This document shows positions 7,879 to 16,066 of a stretch of DNA of 64,000 nucleotides, in pieces. The stretch's first letter is position 1, and each line of letters opens with the position of its first letter. Both the position numbers and the translations under genes were made by a program. Below the pieces are notes generated by a model. That model was not told where the DNA came from. It saw only the letters and a list, made by a program, of their open reading frames with translations, and did not search any database. This DNA is from JANRLJ01 sp033762735 (GTDB taxonomy: Bacteria > Chloroflexota > Anaerolineae > Aggregatilineales > Phototrophicaceae). The stretch lies in the NCBI GenBank assembly GCA_033762735.1, contig JANRLJ010000174.1:22491-86490 (forward strand), read 5' to 3'.

Positions 7879-9219
7879 TTAATCTCCAGCAGGTGCCGCC
7901 GCTGCCGCACGTCCCCGTGCTGGGGGCTTGGCAGGCGCGGGCTTCTTTTCTTCTTCCGGCTTGGCGATGTGCTTACTGAAATCGTCAGGGAAATTCTTGA
8001 TGGTATAGATGATCGGGTTGGCCGCAAAGTCACCCAATGCACAGAGCGTCACGCCCTGCATATTCTTCGCGACGTTGTCGATCAGCGCAATGTCGTTCTC
8101 GCTGCCCTTGCCGTCGAGGATGCGGTCGATGACCTTATCCAGCCAGTAGGTGCCTTCGCGGCAGGGCGTACACTTGCCGCAGCTTTCATGCTTGAAGAAC
8201 TTGGTCACTTTGGAGGCGACCCAGGTCATATCGACGGTGTCGTCCATCACGATGATCGAGGCCGAACCCAGGATCGAGCCGATCTTGACGAAATCCTCAT
8301 AGGTCAGCGGCGTATCCAGCACGGCGTCGGTGGCCTGCACAATCGGGCCAGACGCGCCGGAGGGCAGAATACCCTTAAAGGTGTGGCCTTCCAGCGGGCC
8401 ACCTGCGTAATCGTACAGCAGCTCCCGCAGCGTCACGCCCATCGGCAGTTCGTAGTTGCCGGGTCGCTGCACCTGCCCGCTCACGCAGAAAATCTTGGTG
8501 CCAGCGCTCTGCTCAGTGCCGATCTTCTTGTACTCAGCGCCGCCGTTGCGCATAATCCAGGGAATATTCGCCAGCGTCTCGACGTTATTCACGACGGTCG
8601 GCTCTCCATAGAGTCCGCCGCCTTTCTGCGCCGGGAAGGGCGGGCGAACACGCGGCTGACCGAGCTTGCCTTCCAGGCTGTTCAGCAGGGCGCTTTCCTC
8701 ACCGCAGATATAGGCACCTGCGCCGAGGTGGGTATACACTTCGCAGCTAAAGCCGCTGCCCAGAATATTCTGGCCGATGAAGCCTGCGGCGCGCGCATCC
8801 TCAATACACTTGTCGAGGTTGTGGGCAATGTCCCAGAACTCACCGCGCATGTAGATGTAGACGGCTTTGGCCTGAATGGCATAGGCACAGATCAGCGCAC
8901 CTTCGATCAACTGGTGCGGGTTGTTTTCGAGAATCTGACGATCCTTGAACGTGCCCGGTTCGCTTTCATCCGCATTGACGGTCACATACTTGACCGGCTC
9001 GTTCTTCGGGATGAAACTCCACTTCACGCCGGTTGGGAAACCTGCGCCACCGCGACCGCGCAGACCGGAGTTCTTGACTTCGTCGATCACCGCTTCGGGC
9101 GTCATGGAGACGGCTTTACGCAGCCCTTCATAGCCCTGATTTTTAACGTATACGTCAAATTGGCGGATGTCGGGGACTTCCAGTTCACGGTAGATAATGA
9201 TGGGTCTGTTTTCAGCCAT
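7879..9219 (-). CDS. nuoF: NADH-quinone oxidoreductase subunit F
   Basis: The NADH-binding flavoprotein subunit that holds FMN and cluster N3. The glycine-rich NADH site GLRGRGGAGFPTGVKW, the FMN region (YVTVNADESEPGTFKDR) and the 4Fe-4S motif ESCGKCTPCREGT with its later partner Cys (VTLCALGDFA) are all visible. ATG at 9219 (MAENRPI) is preferred over an in-frame TTG at 9228 because AGGAAGGG lies at a proper distance from the ATG. This gives 446 residues, within family range. The tail is Lys/Pro/Ala-rich. It follows nuoE with a 29 bp gap. Confidence 0.97.
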   Translation of the reverse strand: MAENRPIIIYRELEVPDIRQFDVYVKNQGYEGLRKAVSMTPEAVIDEVKNSGLRGRGGAGFPTGVKWSFIPKNEPVKYVTVNADESEPGTFKDRQILENNPHQLIEGALICAYAIQAKAVYIYMRGEFWDIAHNLDKCIEDARAAGFIGQNILGSGFSCEVYTHLGAGAYICGEESALLNSLEGKLGQPRVRPPFPAQKGGGLYGEPTVVNNVETLANIPWIMRNGGAEYKKIGTEQSAGTKIFCVSGQVQRPGNYELPMGVTLRELLYDYAGGPLEGHTFKGILPSGASGPIVQATDAVLDTPLTYEDFVKIGSILGSASIIVMDDTVDMTWVASKVTKFFKHESCGKCTPCREGTYWLDKVIDRILDGKGSENDIALIDNVAKNMQGVTLCALGDFAANPIIYTIKNFPDDFSKHIAKPEEEKKPAPAKPPARGRAAAAAPAGD

Positions 9220-9248
9220 TTGGTTCAACCCTTCCTAACACTAAATCC

Positions 9249-9755
9249 TCACCCGGCTTGTTTTTTGTTGGCGGCGGACTGGGCTTCTGCCCGCCACTGG
9301 TCGATCAGGGTTTTCATCTTGTCCATGTCCAGGTTTTCGACAAAATGGAAATTACACTGGAGCATGGGCGCTTTGTCGCAGGCAGCCAGGCACATGACAT
9401 GCTCGACGGTGAACATGCCATCTTCGGTCGTGCCGCCTTCTTCCACATTCAGATAGGCTTTCAACTGCTTATGAAATTCATCTGCACCACGCAGCGCACA
9501 GGGCAGATCGGTGCAGACCTGAAGCCAGTACTTGCCCTTCGGACGCTCCGAATACATGGTATAGAAGCCCGCGATGGACTTGACCTGTGTGGGATCCATT
9601 TCGCAGATTTCGGCCACTTCGTCGATGCCCTGCTGGTTCACCCACCCATATTCTTCCTGCGCGATGTACAGCAGGGGCATCACTGCAGAGCGCTTGTCCG
9701 GGTATTTGCTGAGCGTCTTTTCGATGCGTTCCGCATACTTCTGTGCTAAAGCCAT
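9249..9755 (-). CDS. nuoE: NADH-quinone oxidoreductase subunit E
   Basis: A thioredoxin-fold subunit that carries 2Fe-2S cluster N1a beside NuoF. The four ligands are Cys81 and Cys86 (CTDLPCALRG), then Cys122 and Cys126 (MCLAACDKAP), with the normal C-x4-C...C-x3-C spacing. Its 168 residues match the family. The N-terminal helical domain (YAERIEKTLSKYPDKRSAVM) is complete. The gene is placed between nuoD and nuoF as in most nuo operons. Confidence 0.97.
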   Translation of the reverse strand: MALAQKYAERIEKTLSKYPDKRSAVMPLLYIAQEEYGWVNQQGIDEVAEICEMDPTQVKSIAGFYTMYSERPKGKYWLQVCTDLPCALRGADEFHKQLKAYLNVEEGGTTEDGMFTVEHVMCLAACDKAPMLQCNFHFVENLDMDKMKTLIDQWRAEAQSAANKKQAG

Positions 9756-9830
9756 AATGCCTTATCCCCAAAAAGGTTCAAAGAGGCAGCCGCGCCACCC
9801 GACCCGACCACCTCTGTAATCTCCGTCAAG

Positions 9831-11084
9831 TTAGCGGTCGCAGTCACCCAGCACGATATCCACACTGCCGATAATGGCGACCAGATCGGCGATGAAGTGA
9901 TTCTGCGACATCACCGGAATGGCCTGAATGTGCATGAACGACGGCGTCTTCAGATGAATACGGCGCGGTTTGTTGCCGCCCGTGCCGTGCAGGTAGCAGC
10001 CGATTTCCCCACGCGGGCTTTCGATGCTCACGTAGACTTCCTCGTCGGGTGCGCTGAAGCCTTCCGTCCACAGCTTGAAGTGATGGATCACGGCTTCCAT
10101 GCTGCGTCCCAGTTCGGAGCGCTGCGGCGGCACGAACTTGCGATTCTCCGAGCGGAACGGCCCGCCGGGCAGTCGATCCACCGCCTGACGGAGAATCTTC
10201 AGGCTCTCACGCAGTTCATGCACGCGCACCAGGAAGCGATCATACACGTCACCGTGTTCACCCAGCGGCACGTTGAACTCATACTGTTCATAACCACTGT
10301 AGGGCATTGCCTTACGAATGTCCCAGTTCACGCCGCTGCCGCGCAGGCTTGGCCCGCTCACGCCCCACGCCAGCGCCACATCCGGCTCGATAATGCCAAC
10401 GCCCTGTGTGCGGTCAATCCACAGTGGGTTCTTGGTCAGCAGCGCTTCGTAGTCGTCGATCTTGTGGGGGAAGATTTTCATGAAGTCTTCCAGCGCGGGC
10501 AGGAATTCAGGGCGGAGATCACGCCATACGCCGCCCGGACGCAGATAGCTGGTCATCATGCGCTGGCCGGAGAGCATTTCAAACATCGCCAGAATCTTCT
10601 CGCGTTCGCGGAAGCAGTACAGGAACACGCTCATCGCGCCCATGTCAATGGCGTGCGTCCCCAGCCACACCAGATGGCTGGCGATACGAGTCAGTTCCAG
10701 GCAGATCACCCGGATGGCCTGGGCACGGGGCGGCACATCCAGCCCGACCAGCTTTTCCACCGCCGAGCAGAACGCCATGTTGTTGGACATCGGCGCAAGG
10801 TAATCGGTGCGGTCGGTCAGGGTGACGGCCTTCTCATATGACTTGGATTCGATATTCTTCTCGATGCCGGTGTGCAGGAAGCCGATATCGGGCAGGCAGG
10901 TGACGATTTCCTCCCCGTCCAGTTCCAGCAGCAAACGCAGCACACCGTGAGTAGATGGGTGATGCGGTCCCATGTTGAGCAGCATCGTCTCGCCTGTCAT
11001 GGCTCGTTCAGAGACGAGGCCACGCAGTTGGTCAAGGCTGCCCTGCCATTGAGTCATATCCGTTTCTAAAGCGGCGTTTACCAT
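9831..11084 (-). CDS. nuoD: NADH-quinone oxidoreductase subunit D
   Basis: The 49-kDa-type subunit related to the large subunit of NiFe hydrogenases; with NuoB it forms the quinone-reduction site. MLLNMGPHHPSTHGVLRLLL (about 34-53) contains the conserved His pair at the quinone pocket, and the C-terminus GSVDIVLGDCDR is the family terminus. Its 417 residues are normal. Unlike E. coli, it is separate from nuoC, and here a methyltransferase gene lies between the two. Confidence 0.97.
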   Translation of the reverse strand: MVNAALETDMTQWQGSLDQLRGLVSERAMTGETMLLNMGPHHPSTHGVLRLLLELDGEEIVTCLPDIGFLHTGIEKNIESKSYEKAVTLTDRTDYLAPMSNNMAFCSAVEKLVGLDVPPRAQAIRVICLELTRIASHLVWLGTHAIDMGAMSVFLYCFREREKILAMFEMLSGQRMMTSYLRPGGVWRDLRPEFLPALEDFMKIFPHKIDDYEALLTKNPLWIDRTQGVGIIEPDVALAWGVSGPSLRGSGVNWDIRKAMPYSGYEQYEFNVPLGEHGDVYDRFLVRVHELRESLKILRQAVDRLPGGPFRSENRKFVPPQRSELGRSMEAVIHHFKLWTEGFSAPDEEVYVSIESPRGEIGCYLHGTGGNKPRRIHLKTPSFMHIQAIPVMSQNHFIADLVAIIGSVDIVLGDCDR

Positions 11085-11160
11085 CTCTAAAGTCCTTCAC
11101 TCGTCACCACTGGTGACCACTCACAGACAACCACAACGGTGACTACTTCGGATTTCACAA

Positions 11161-11889
11161 TTAAACTTTAATCAGCTTTGCCAGGAAAACACCGGAGCGC
11201 GGTGTTGAATTCTGATGATCGAAAGGGATTTTGCTGCGCAGGCTGACTGTAGAACCTGCCCCCTTTGGATTTTCTTCAAAGTGATGTTCTTCCAATACAC
11301 GCATCTGCGGTTGAAAGTAAGTGGACAGAGTCCAGTCGAGCATCTGCGGTTCGGCAATGGTCGGCTTGTGGTTCACTTCCACCACTACGAAAAAGTGACC
11401 GCCGGGTTTGGTTACGCGGATGATCTCCCGCGCAGTCTGTGCAACATCATCAACATGATCGAGCGAGTTGAGCGACAGCACGACATCAAAATAATTATCC
11501 GGGAACGGAATCTTTTCCGATGGCGCGTTTACGTACTGCATCCTGTGCTGATCAATGCCGAGTGCCCGGTAGGAATTCACCAGCGGATCAAGACCAACGC
11601 GCTCAGCGGCATCGTCCGCCCATTCAAGACTGCCACGCGGACCGCATCCGATGTCCAGTATTTTTTTACCCTGGTAGAAGCTGCGCTCCACCCCGATATG
11701 ATGCGTATAGACGTCCTCGTACCACGAATTTGCGAGCGTTCCCTCTTTCGATTTCCGCGCTCGCCAGTACGTCAGCTCGTATAAGGCTTTCGCCCGCCCT
11801 GCCAGACCCAACCGCTTGACCAACGGGTAGAGAAGGCGGTAGCCACCTACCACAACCCTTTTCGCGGTTTTGCCAGGTCTTTGTGTCAT
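11161..11889 (-). CDS. Class I SAM-dependent methyltransferase inside the nuo operon
   Basis: A 242-residue Rossmann-fold methyltransferase. Motif I is ILDIGCGPRGSLEW (about 97-110), the acidic end of strand 2 is VGLDPL, and motif IV/post-I is YFDVVLSLNSLDHVDD with the downstream VTKPGGHFFVVVE. A basic N-terminal segment (KTAKRVVVGGYRLLYPLVKR) might contact membrane or nucleic acid. It lies 17 bp after nuoC and 76 bp before nuoD on the same strand, so it is likely co-transcribed. The substrate is unknown. Quinone, a complex I subunit, or a lipid are all possible, and none is shown by the sequence. Confidence 0.85.
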   Translation of the reverse strand: MTQRPGKTAKRVVVGGYRLLYPLVKRLGLAGRAKALYELTYWRARKSKEGTLANSWYEDVYTHHIGVERSFYQGKKILDIGCGPRGSLEWADDAAERVGLDPLVNSYRALGIDQHRMQYVNAPSEKIPFPDNYFDVVLSLNSLDHVDDVAQTAREIIRVTKPGGHFFVVVEVNHKPTIAEPQMLDWTLSTYFQPQMRVLEEHHFEENPKGAGSTVSLRSKIPFDHQNSTPRSGVFLAKLIKV

Positions 11890-11906
11890 GCGTCGGTCAA
11901 ACCCGT

Positions 11907-12479
11907 TTATTCAACGCCTTCAGTGGTACGGCCTTCCTTCGCAAAAGGCTTGTGCTCCAGGATTTCCTCGACGTTGAACGAGAACTGGATCGTTTCATAG
12001 CCCAGTGGATAATCGCGGCGCTGCGGATGACCGTTCCAGTCATCAGGCATCAGAATGCGGCGCGGGTCAGGATGGCCTTCAAACTGAATGCCCATCATGT
12101 CCATAATTTCGCGCTCCAGCCAGTTGGCCGCGGGCCAGACCGTCGTCACCGTCGTCACGACCGGTTCTTCTTCCTCGACATAGGTTTTCAGGCGTACACG
12201 GCGGTTATACAGCATCGAGTAGAGGTGATAGCACACCCCGAAACGCGCCGGACGACCGGAGATCAGACCACCGGGTTCCCAGTAATCGACCGCGCTGATG
12301 TCGGACAGGAAGTTATAGATCAGCCCACGTGCATCGCGCAGGAAACGTGCCACCATGGGCACATCCTTCGGATCGACGATGATAGTGGTCTCACCCGCGT
12401 AAACGTGCACGTCTTTGATAACGTTCGGCATCGCAGTCTTGAGCGCTTCTACCGGATCGAGAGGTTCAGAAATTGTCAT
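11907..12479 (-). CDS. nuoC: NADH-quinone oxidoreductase subunit C
   Basis: The 30-kDa-type subunit of the peripheral arm, 190 residues. The signature of the family is visible in NWLEREIMDMMGIQFEGHPD (about 136-155), followed by RRILMPDDWNGHPQRRDYPL. The C-terminal tail (EEILEHKPFAKEGRTTEGVE) is slightly acidic and variable. It is encoded between nuoB and the methyltransferase gene. Confidence 0.96.
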   Translation of the reverse strand: MTISEPLDPVEALKTAMPNVIKDVHVYAGETTIIVDPKDVPMVARFLRDARGLIYNFLSDISAVDYWEPGGLISGRPARFGVCYHLYSMLYNRRVRLKTYVEEEEPVVTTVTTVWPAANWLEREIMDMMGIQFEGHPDPRRILMPDDWNGHPQRRDYPLGYETIQFSFNVEEILEHKPFAKEGRTTEGVE

Positions 12480-12636
12480 GCTACGTCCTTTATCAAAGGC
12501 TCAGCGCATCAACCCTGGAGTAAGGGGCAAGGCGCCTGACGAAAAACAAGGAGCATAGGCCCCTTGCTGGTCTGGTCGCCTCGGCATGACGCCCGGTTGG
12601 CGCTGCACCTGCTGCTTCAATGGTTACAGAAAGGGA

Positions 12637-13119
12637 TTAAGCCCATTCCGTAATGCGTTCGCCGCGAATCTTCTCTTGCAGCGTCAGAATGCCGTGCATC
12701 AACTGTTCCGGGCGCGGCGGGCATCCGGCCACGTACACATCCACCGGGATAATTTCGTCTACACCCTGCACGACCGCGTAGTTGTTATAGACGCCGCCGC
12801 AGGAAGCGCAGTCGCCCATCGCAATCACCCACTTGGGGTCAGACATCTGATCGTACAACTGGCGCACGACTGGCGCCATCTTGCGCGTCACACGCCCGGC
12901 GACGATCATCAGATCGGCCTGGCGCGGGCTGGCGCGGTTCAGTTCCATCCCGAAACGAGCCAGATCGTAATCACCCGCCTGGGTGCTCATATACTCAATC
13001 GCGCAGCAGGCCAGGCCGAACAGCAGCGGCCATGTTGCACCTGTGCGCGCCCAATTGATCGCGGTTTCCAGCGTCGTCGTGACGACGCCCAGATTGCCCA
13101 GCTTTTGTGTTACTCCCAT
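12637..13119 (-). CDS. nuoB: NADH-quinone oxidoreductase subunit B
   Basis: Carries the terminal 4Fe-4S cluster N2 that reduces quinone. The ligand motifs are LACCAIEYMS (tandem Cys), GDCASCGGVYNN and AGCPPRPEQL. The start MGVTQKLGN at 13119 gives 160 residues and overlaps the end of nuoA by 10 bp. An in-frame ATG at 13140 (MEKGCAGM) would add seven residues and a longer overlap; neither has an obvious strong ribosome binding site, so the start is uncertain. Translational coupling with nuoA is likely. Confidence 0.95.
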   Translation of the reverse strand: MGVTQKLGNLGVVTTTLETAINWARTGATWPLLFGLACCAIEYMSTQAGDYDLARFGMELNRASPRQADLMIVAGRVTRKMAPVVRQLYDQMSDPKWVIAMGDCASCGGVYNNYAVVQGVDEIIPVDVYVAGCPPRPEQLMHGILTLQEKIRGERITEWA

Positions 13120-13469
13120 TCCAGCGCACCCTTTTTCCACTCATAAATGAGACCAATCGTGAGAATGAAGAAGAACAGCCCCATCGCGGCCAGGCCATAG
13201 AAGCCCAGATCGCGGAAGATGACTGCCCAGGGCATGAAGAAGATGACTTCGATGTCAAACAGGATGAACAGAACAGCGATGAGATAGAACTTCACTGGCA
13301 GCCGACGCACAGCGGGGCCAATGGGCTTCATGCCGCTTTCATACGGTGCGACTTTACGGCGAGTCGGCCTGAAGGGGCCGAAGATGCGCGAGATCACCAG
13401 AATAATAAACGTCAGCACAATGGCGAGGACGATTAAGGCAGCAGCAGGGGCGAAAGCCTGTAAGGTCAT
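13110..13469 (-). CDS. nuoA: NADH-quinone oxidoreductase subunit A
   Basis: A three-helix membrane subunit, first gene of the complex I operon. I place the start at ATG 13469 (MTLQAFAPAA, 119 residues) because GAGGTG lies seven bases upstream. An upstream in-frame ATG at 13499 would put an inverted repeat inside the coding region and has no ribosome binding site. The conserved loop YESGMKPIGPAVRRLPVKFY and the helix LFDIEVIFFMPWAVIF with its acidic residues are diagnostic of NuoA. Confidence 0.96.
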   Translation of the reverse strand: MTLQAFAPAAALIVLAIVLTFIILVISRIFGPFRPTRRKVAPYESGMKPIGPAVRRLPVKFYLIAVLFILFDIEVIFFMPWAVIFRDLGFYGLAAMGLFFFILTIGLIYEWKKGALEWE

Positions 13470-13483
13470 GGTGTGCACCTCAG

Positions 13484-13511
13484 AAAAAAGATTGTTCAAA
13501 AAAGAACAATC
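13484..13511 (-). promoter_or_regulatory. AT-rich hairpin with T-tract in the nuoA leader
   Basis: On the minus strand GATTGTTC (13511-13504), six T residues, GAACAATC (13497-13490), then six T residues (13489-13484). Perfect eight-base arms followed by a T-run lie between the candidate promoter and the nuoA ribosome binding site. It could be an attenuator or a dyad operator for a repressor. The position suggests control of the whole operon. Confidence 0.5.
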
Positions 13512-13520
13512 GACTTGATA

Positions 13521-13549
13521 AGGTTAACATAGGCGTTGTTTATTGTCAA
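13521..13549 (-). promoter_or_regulatory. Candidate promoter of the nuo operon
   Basis: The -35 element TTGACA (13549-13544) is a perfect consensus match. At 17 bases the -10 would be TAACCT (13526-13521), a poor match, and TTAACC at 16 is no better. The weak -10 suggests an activator or a low-strength promoter. The hairpin at 13484-13511 lies just downstream. Confidence 0.4.
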
Positions 13550-13662
13550 ACAAAACCCGACTAAAGTTTCGTTAGAACGGCAGAAAAATTCAACACGACA
13601 CTAGGTTAACGTATCTTGTCGCGGTCGTAAAGGAATTTCCCGTTTCGTCCTGTCGATTGCCA

Positions 13663-14817
13663 TTACCCCACCCGCTGCCCGGTGCGCTGCATGTTGTAGG
13701 CCTGGTTGTGCTGTTCGAGAATGTCCTGCACCACCAGTTCACGATTCTGGGCATGCTGGAAGGCGTTATGCGGATTCTCTGTCCCCACGCTGAACATATA
13801 ATGCGACCCCGGCACAACGCGCACGTTCCCCGATGGGAACTCCATTTTGCTGAGCAGATCCAGCATTTCCGTCAGCCCGACCAGGCGATCCCGATGCCCC
13901 AGCATCACACGGAACAGATCCCAGGTGCGGGCGATCTCGAAATTATCCAACTGCCCCATCGCCAGAAACGTCGCTCCGGTAATGCCGCGCGGTGTTTCAT
14001 CGTACTGCCGGGTATGAATGTTCTTCACGTTGTTGCTCGCGCCAGAACACAGCACATTGACCATTGTTGGTTTCACAAACCGTTCCACGATTTCCAGAAT
14101 GGGGATGCGCTGCAAAATGCCGATGCCGAAGCCAAGCGTGGTGAAGAAGGCGCGGTTGATTTCCGCCTCCAGCAGCAGCGCGGGTGCAAGTGCCGTCCGG
14201 GTTACTTCACCGACGCGCCAGTGAATCGGGTTCATATAAAACAGAGTCGCGCCGCCCATGCTATGGCCGACAAAGTTGATAACCCTGGGTGTGGGGATAC
14301 CGGGCTGACGGCGAATTTTAAGCAGATCAACCCAGCGCTGGAGCGTTTGCATAGCGGCAGGCGGATTACACGTATAAAGATGCGGCGTCACATCGCTAAA
14401 AACCGACTGCCCGAAGCCATTATGGTCAATAGAGATCGAGACCAGACGGCGATTGGCCGTGACGCACAGGCCGGGCAGTTCTTCCCAGATCAGGTGATTG
14501 CCCGTCCAGCCATGTACGAAGATGACGTAACCCTGCGCGTTCTGGAACACCACGTCCAGCAGTTCGTCGGGCGTTTCAAAATCCTCAGGCCATGTCACCT
14601 GCCAGGCAAAATCTTCCAGCCCGCAGTCATGCAGCATCTTCTGTCCGTCTTCCGCTGGAATCAGCCCCTTACGGATCAGATCAACCAGACTATAGTCGGC
14701 AGTGTAGGTATTGGGAACGCTACCATGACTACGCCGGAAATAGCCGCGTACCCAGGGCAGTGTCGAGAGTTGCGAGACCATATCGTGCATCCTTGCGAGA
14801 TAAACGGTCGCTGACAT
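13663..14817 (-). CDS. Alpha/beta hydrolase
   Basis: A 384-residue alpha/beta-hydrolase fold protein. The oxyanion-region motif FVHGWTGNHLIWEELPGL and the nucleophile elbow GHSMGGATLFYM give a likely Ser nucleophile; a late VPGSHYMF may supply the catalytic His. Start ATG 14817 (MSATVYLARM) is chosen because the longer open frame runs into the upstream Nudix gene. It has no signal peptide, so it is probably cytoplasmic. The substrate cannot be inferred. The gene ends 194 bp before nuoA in the same direction but is a separate unit, because the nuo promoter lies between them. Confidence 0.8.
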   Translation of the reverse strand: MSATVYLARMHDMVSQLSTLPWVRGYFRRSHGSVPNTYTADYSLVDLIRKGLIPAEDGQKMLHDCGLEDFAWQVTWPEDFETPDELLDVVFQNAQGYVIFVHGWTGNHLIWEELPGLCVTANRRLVSISIDHNGFGQSVFSDVTPHLYTCNPPAAMQTLQRWVDLLKIRRQPGIPTPRVINFVGHSMGGATLFYMNPIHWRVGEVTRTALAPALLLEAEINRAFFTTLGFGIGILQRIPILEIVERFVKPTMVNVLCSGASNNVKNIHTRQYDETPRGITGATFLAMGQLDNFEIARTWDLFRVMLGHRDRLVGLTEMLDLLSKMEFPSGNVRVVPGSHYMFSVGTENPHNAFQHAQNRELVVQDILEQHNQAYNMQRTGQRVG

Positions 14818-14851
14818 ACTTAGTCTACACAATTTTGAGGGGTTGGAAAAT

Positions 14852-15823
14852 TCACCGAATCCTGAGAAACAGCAGGGATTGCTTCGCGAACCCGGAGGCC
14901 GAATAGAAGGCGCGGGCGCGGTCATTGGCGCGGTCGATATTGACCATGAGCGAGGTCAGGCTGAGCTGATTGGCGCGGCGCACCACCGCTTCCAGCAGCC
15001 CCGCACCCACCCCCTTACGCTGATAAGTGGGCAGCACCGCCATATCATTGATAAAGCCGCTGCCTTCCGTGAGGGTACGCACCACCGAAAGCGCGATACA
15101 GCCGATAATCATGGCGGGCGGTTGTTTGGTCTGCGCCACGAAGACTTCCAGATTCGGGAGTTCCCGCAGCCGAAGTTCGACATCGTGCCACTGTTCGGCG
15201 GTGAGGTCACGGTTGGCAGGGATCATCGCCAGCAGCGCGATAATTTCCTCTTTGTCGCCCGGTTCAGCAGCGCGGATCAGAAATTCAGTAGGGCGCTCCG
15301 GCTGATTCGCAGCATTCAGGACGCCGCTGTGATACTTTTCCAACCATTCGGCGACGATTTCACGGTGGGTGCGAAACGGCAGCAGCGGCAGATGCTCCGC
15401 CTGGAAGACACGCGCCTCCATCGCGTCGTCCCCGGCGCGGAGCGTACCACCGACCGGGCGCATACGGTAAAAGATCATGATGCCGCTGACGGGCGGCCCT
15501 TCAGGAAAGGAGTTGATGCCCGCCAGTTCGATGATCTCGACCTTCAGCCCGGTTTCTTCCTCGGCTTCGCGCAGGGCGGCTTCCTCGGCGCTTTCATCCG
15601 CTTCCACGAACCCGCTCGGCAGCGTCCATTCCCCCCGGTGCGGTGGATTGCGGCGCTGAATCAGCACCAGCCCGCCCGCCACTTCGATCAACAGGCCGAC
15701 ACCCGGCACGGGATTGACATAATGAATGTAGCCGCAGTTGTTGCAGGCCGGGCGCATCCGTCCGCCTTCCTTGCGCTGGGTGAGCTTCTGCCCGCAGTTG
15801 GGGCAGTAAACGGGGGTCGCCAT
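14852..15823 (-). CDS. Zinc-ribbon Nudix hydrolase fused to a GNAT acetyltransferase
   Basis: A 323-residue two-enzyme fusion. Residues 7-30 form a zinc ribbon (Cys7, Cys10, Cys27, Cys30) like that of NudC-type or ADP-ribose Nudix proteins. Residues 40-150 are a Nudix domain with the full box Gly71-x5-Glu77-x7-Arg85-Glu86-Ala-Glu88-Glu-Glu90-x-Gly92. From about 181 to the end is a GNAT N-acetyltransferase with acetyl-CoA loop AVLPTYQRKGVGAGLLEAVV and the C-terminal ARAFYSASGF strand. Nudix proteins cleave nucleoside diphosphates linked to another group; GNATs acetylate amines. The joint substrate is unknown. It lies upstream of the alpha/beta hydrolase. Confidence 0.88.
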   Translation of the reverse strand: MATPVYCPNCGQKLTQRKEGGRMRPACNNCGYIHYVNPVPGVGLLIEVAGGLVLIQRRNPPHRGEWTLPSGFVEADESAEEAALREAEEETGLKVEIIELAGINSFPEGPPVSGIMIFYRMRPVGGTLRAGDDAMEARVFQAEHLPLLPFRTHREIVAEWLEKYHSGVLNAANQPERPTEFLIRAAEPGDKEEIIALLAMIPANRDLTAEQWHDVELRLRELPNLEVFVAQTKQPPAMIIGCIALSVVRTLTEGSGFINDMAVLPTYQRKGVGAGLLEAVVRRANQLSLTSLMVNIDRANDRARAFYSASGFAKQSLLFLRIR

Positions 15824-16004
15824 TTGGTTTATCCCAGAAGTGCGATTCAGAACAACAGCGGGCGCGGGATAGGATGAGAATCAAAATGGAAGCACCCTTG
15901 AGTGCTTCCATTGTAATGATCTTGCCAGGCGCTTGCCAGTCGAGGCGACTCGGCGAGCCGCTCTTGCATATCATAGCACATCGACCATCTAAAGTTGCTT
16001 GCTT

Positions 16005-16032
16005 GTAGGGGCGAGGCGCGCCTCGCCCGTAC
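16005..16032. repeat. Intergenic palindromic repeat downstream of the sigma factor gene
   Basis: GGGCGAGGCGCGCCTCGCCC at 16009-16028 is a perfect 20-base palindrome, extended as GTAG...GTAC at the edges. It is the clearest copy of the family outside coding DNA in this region. The surrounding stretch (15824-16066) holds no gene that I can support. Confidence 0.8.
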
Positions 16033-16066
16033 CAACCTAAGCCATCATTCTCATCTTGTCGATGTG

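Noticed and set aside
13110..13499. Longer NuoA start at ATG 13499
   Set aside because: It would encode the inverted repeat as protein and has no ribosome binding site; ATG 13469 has GAGGTG at the right distance.
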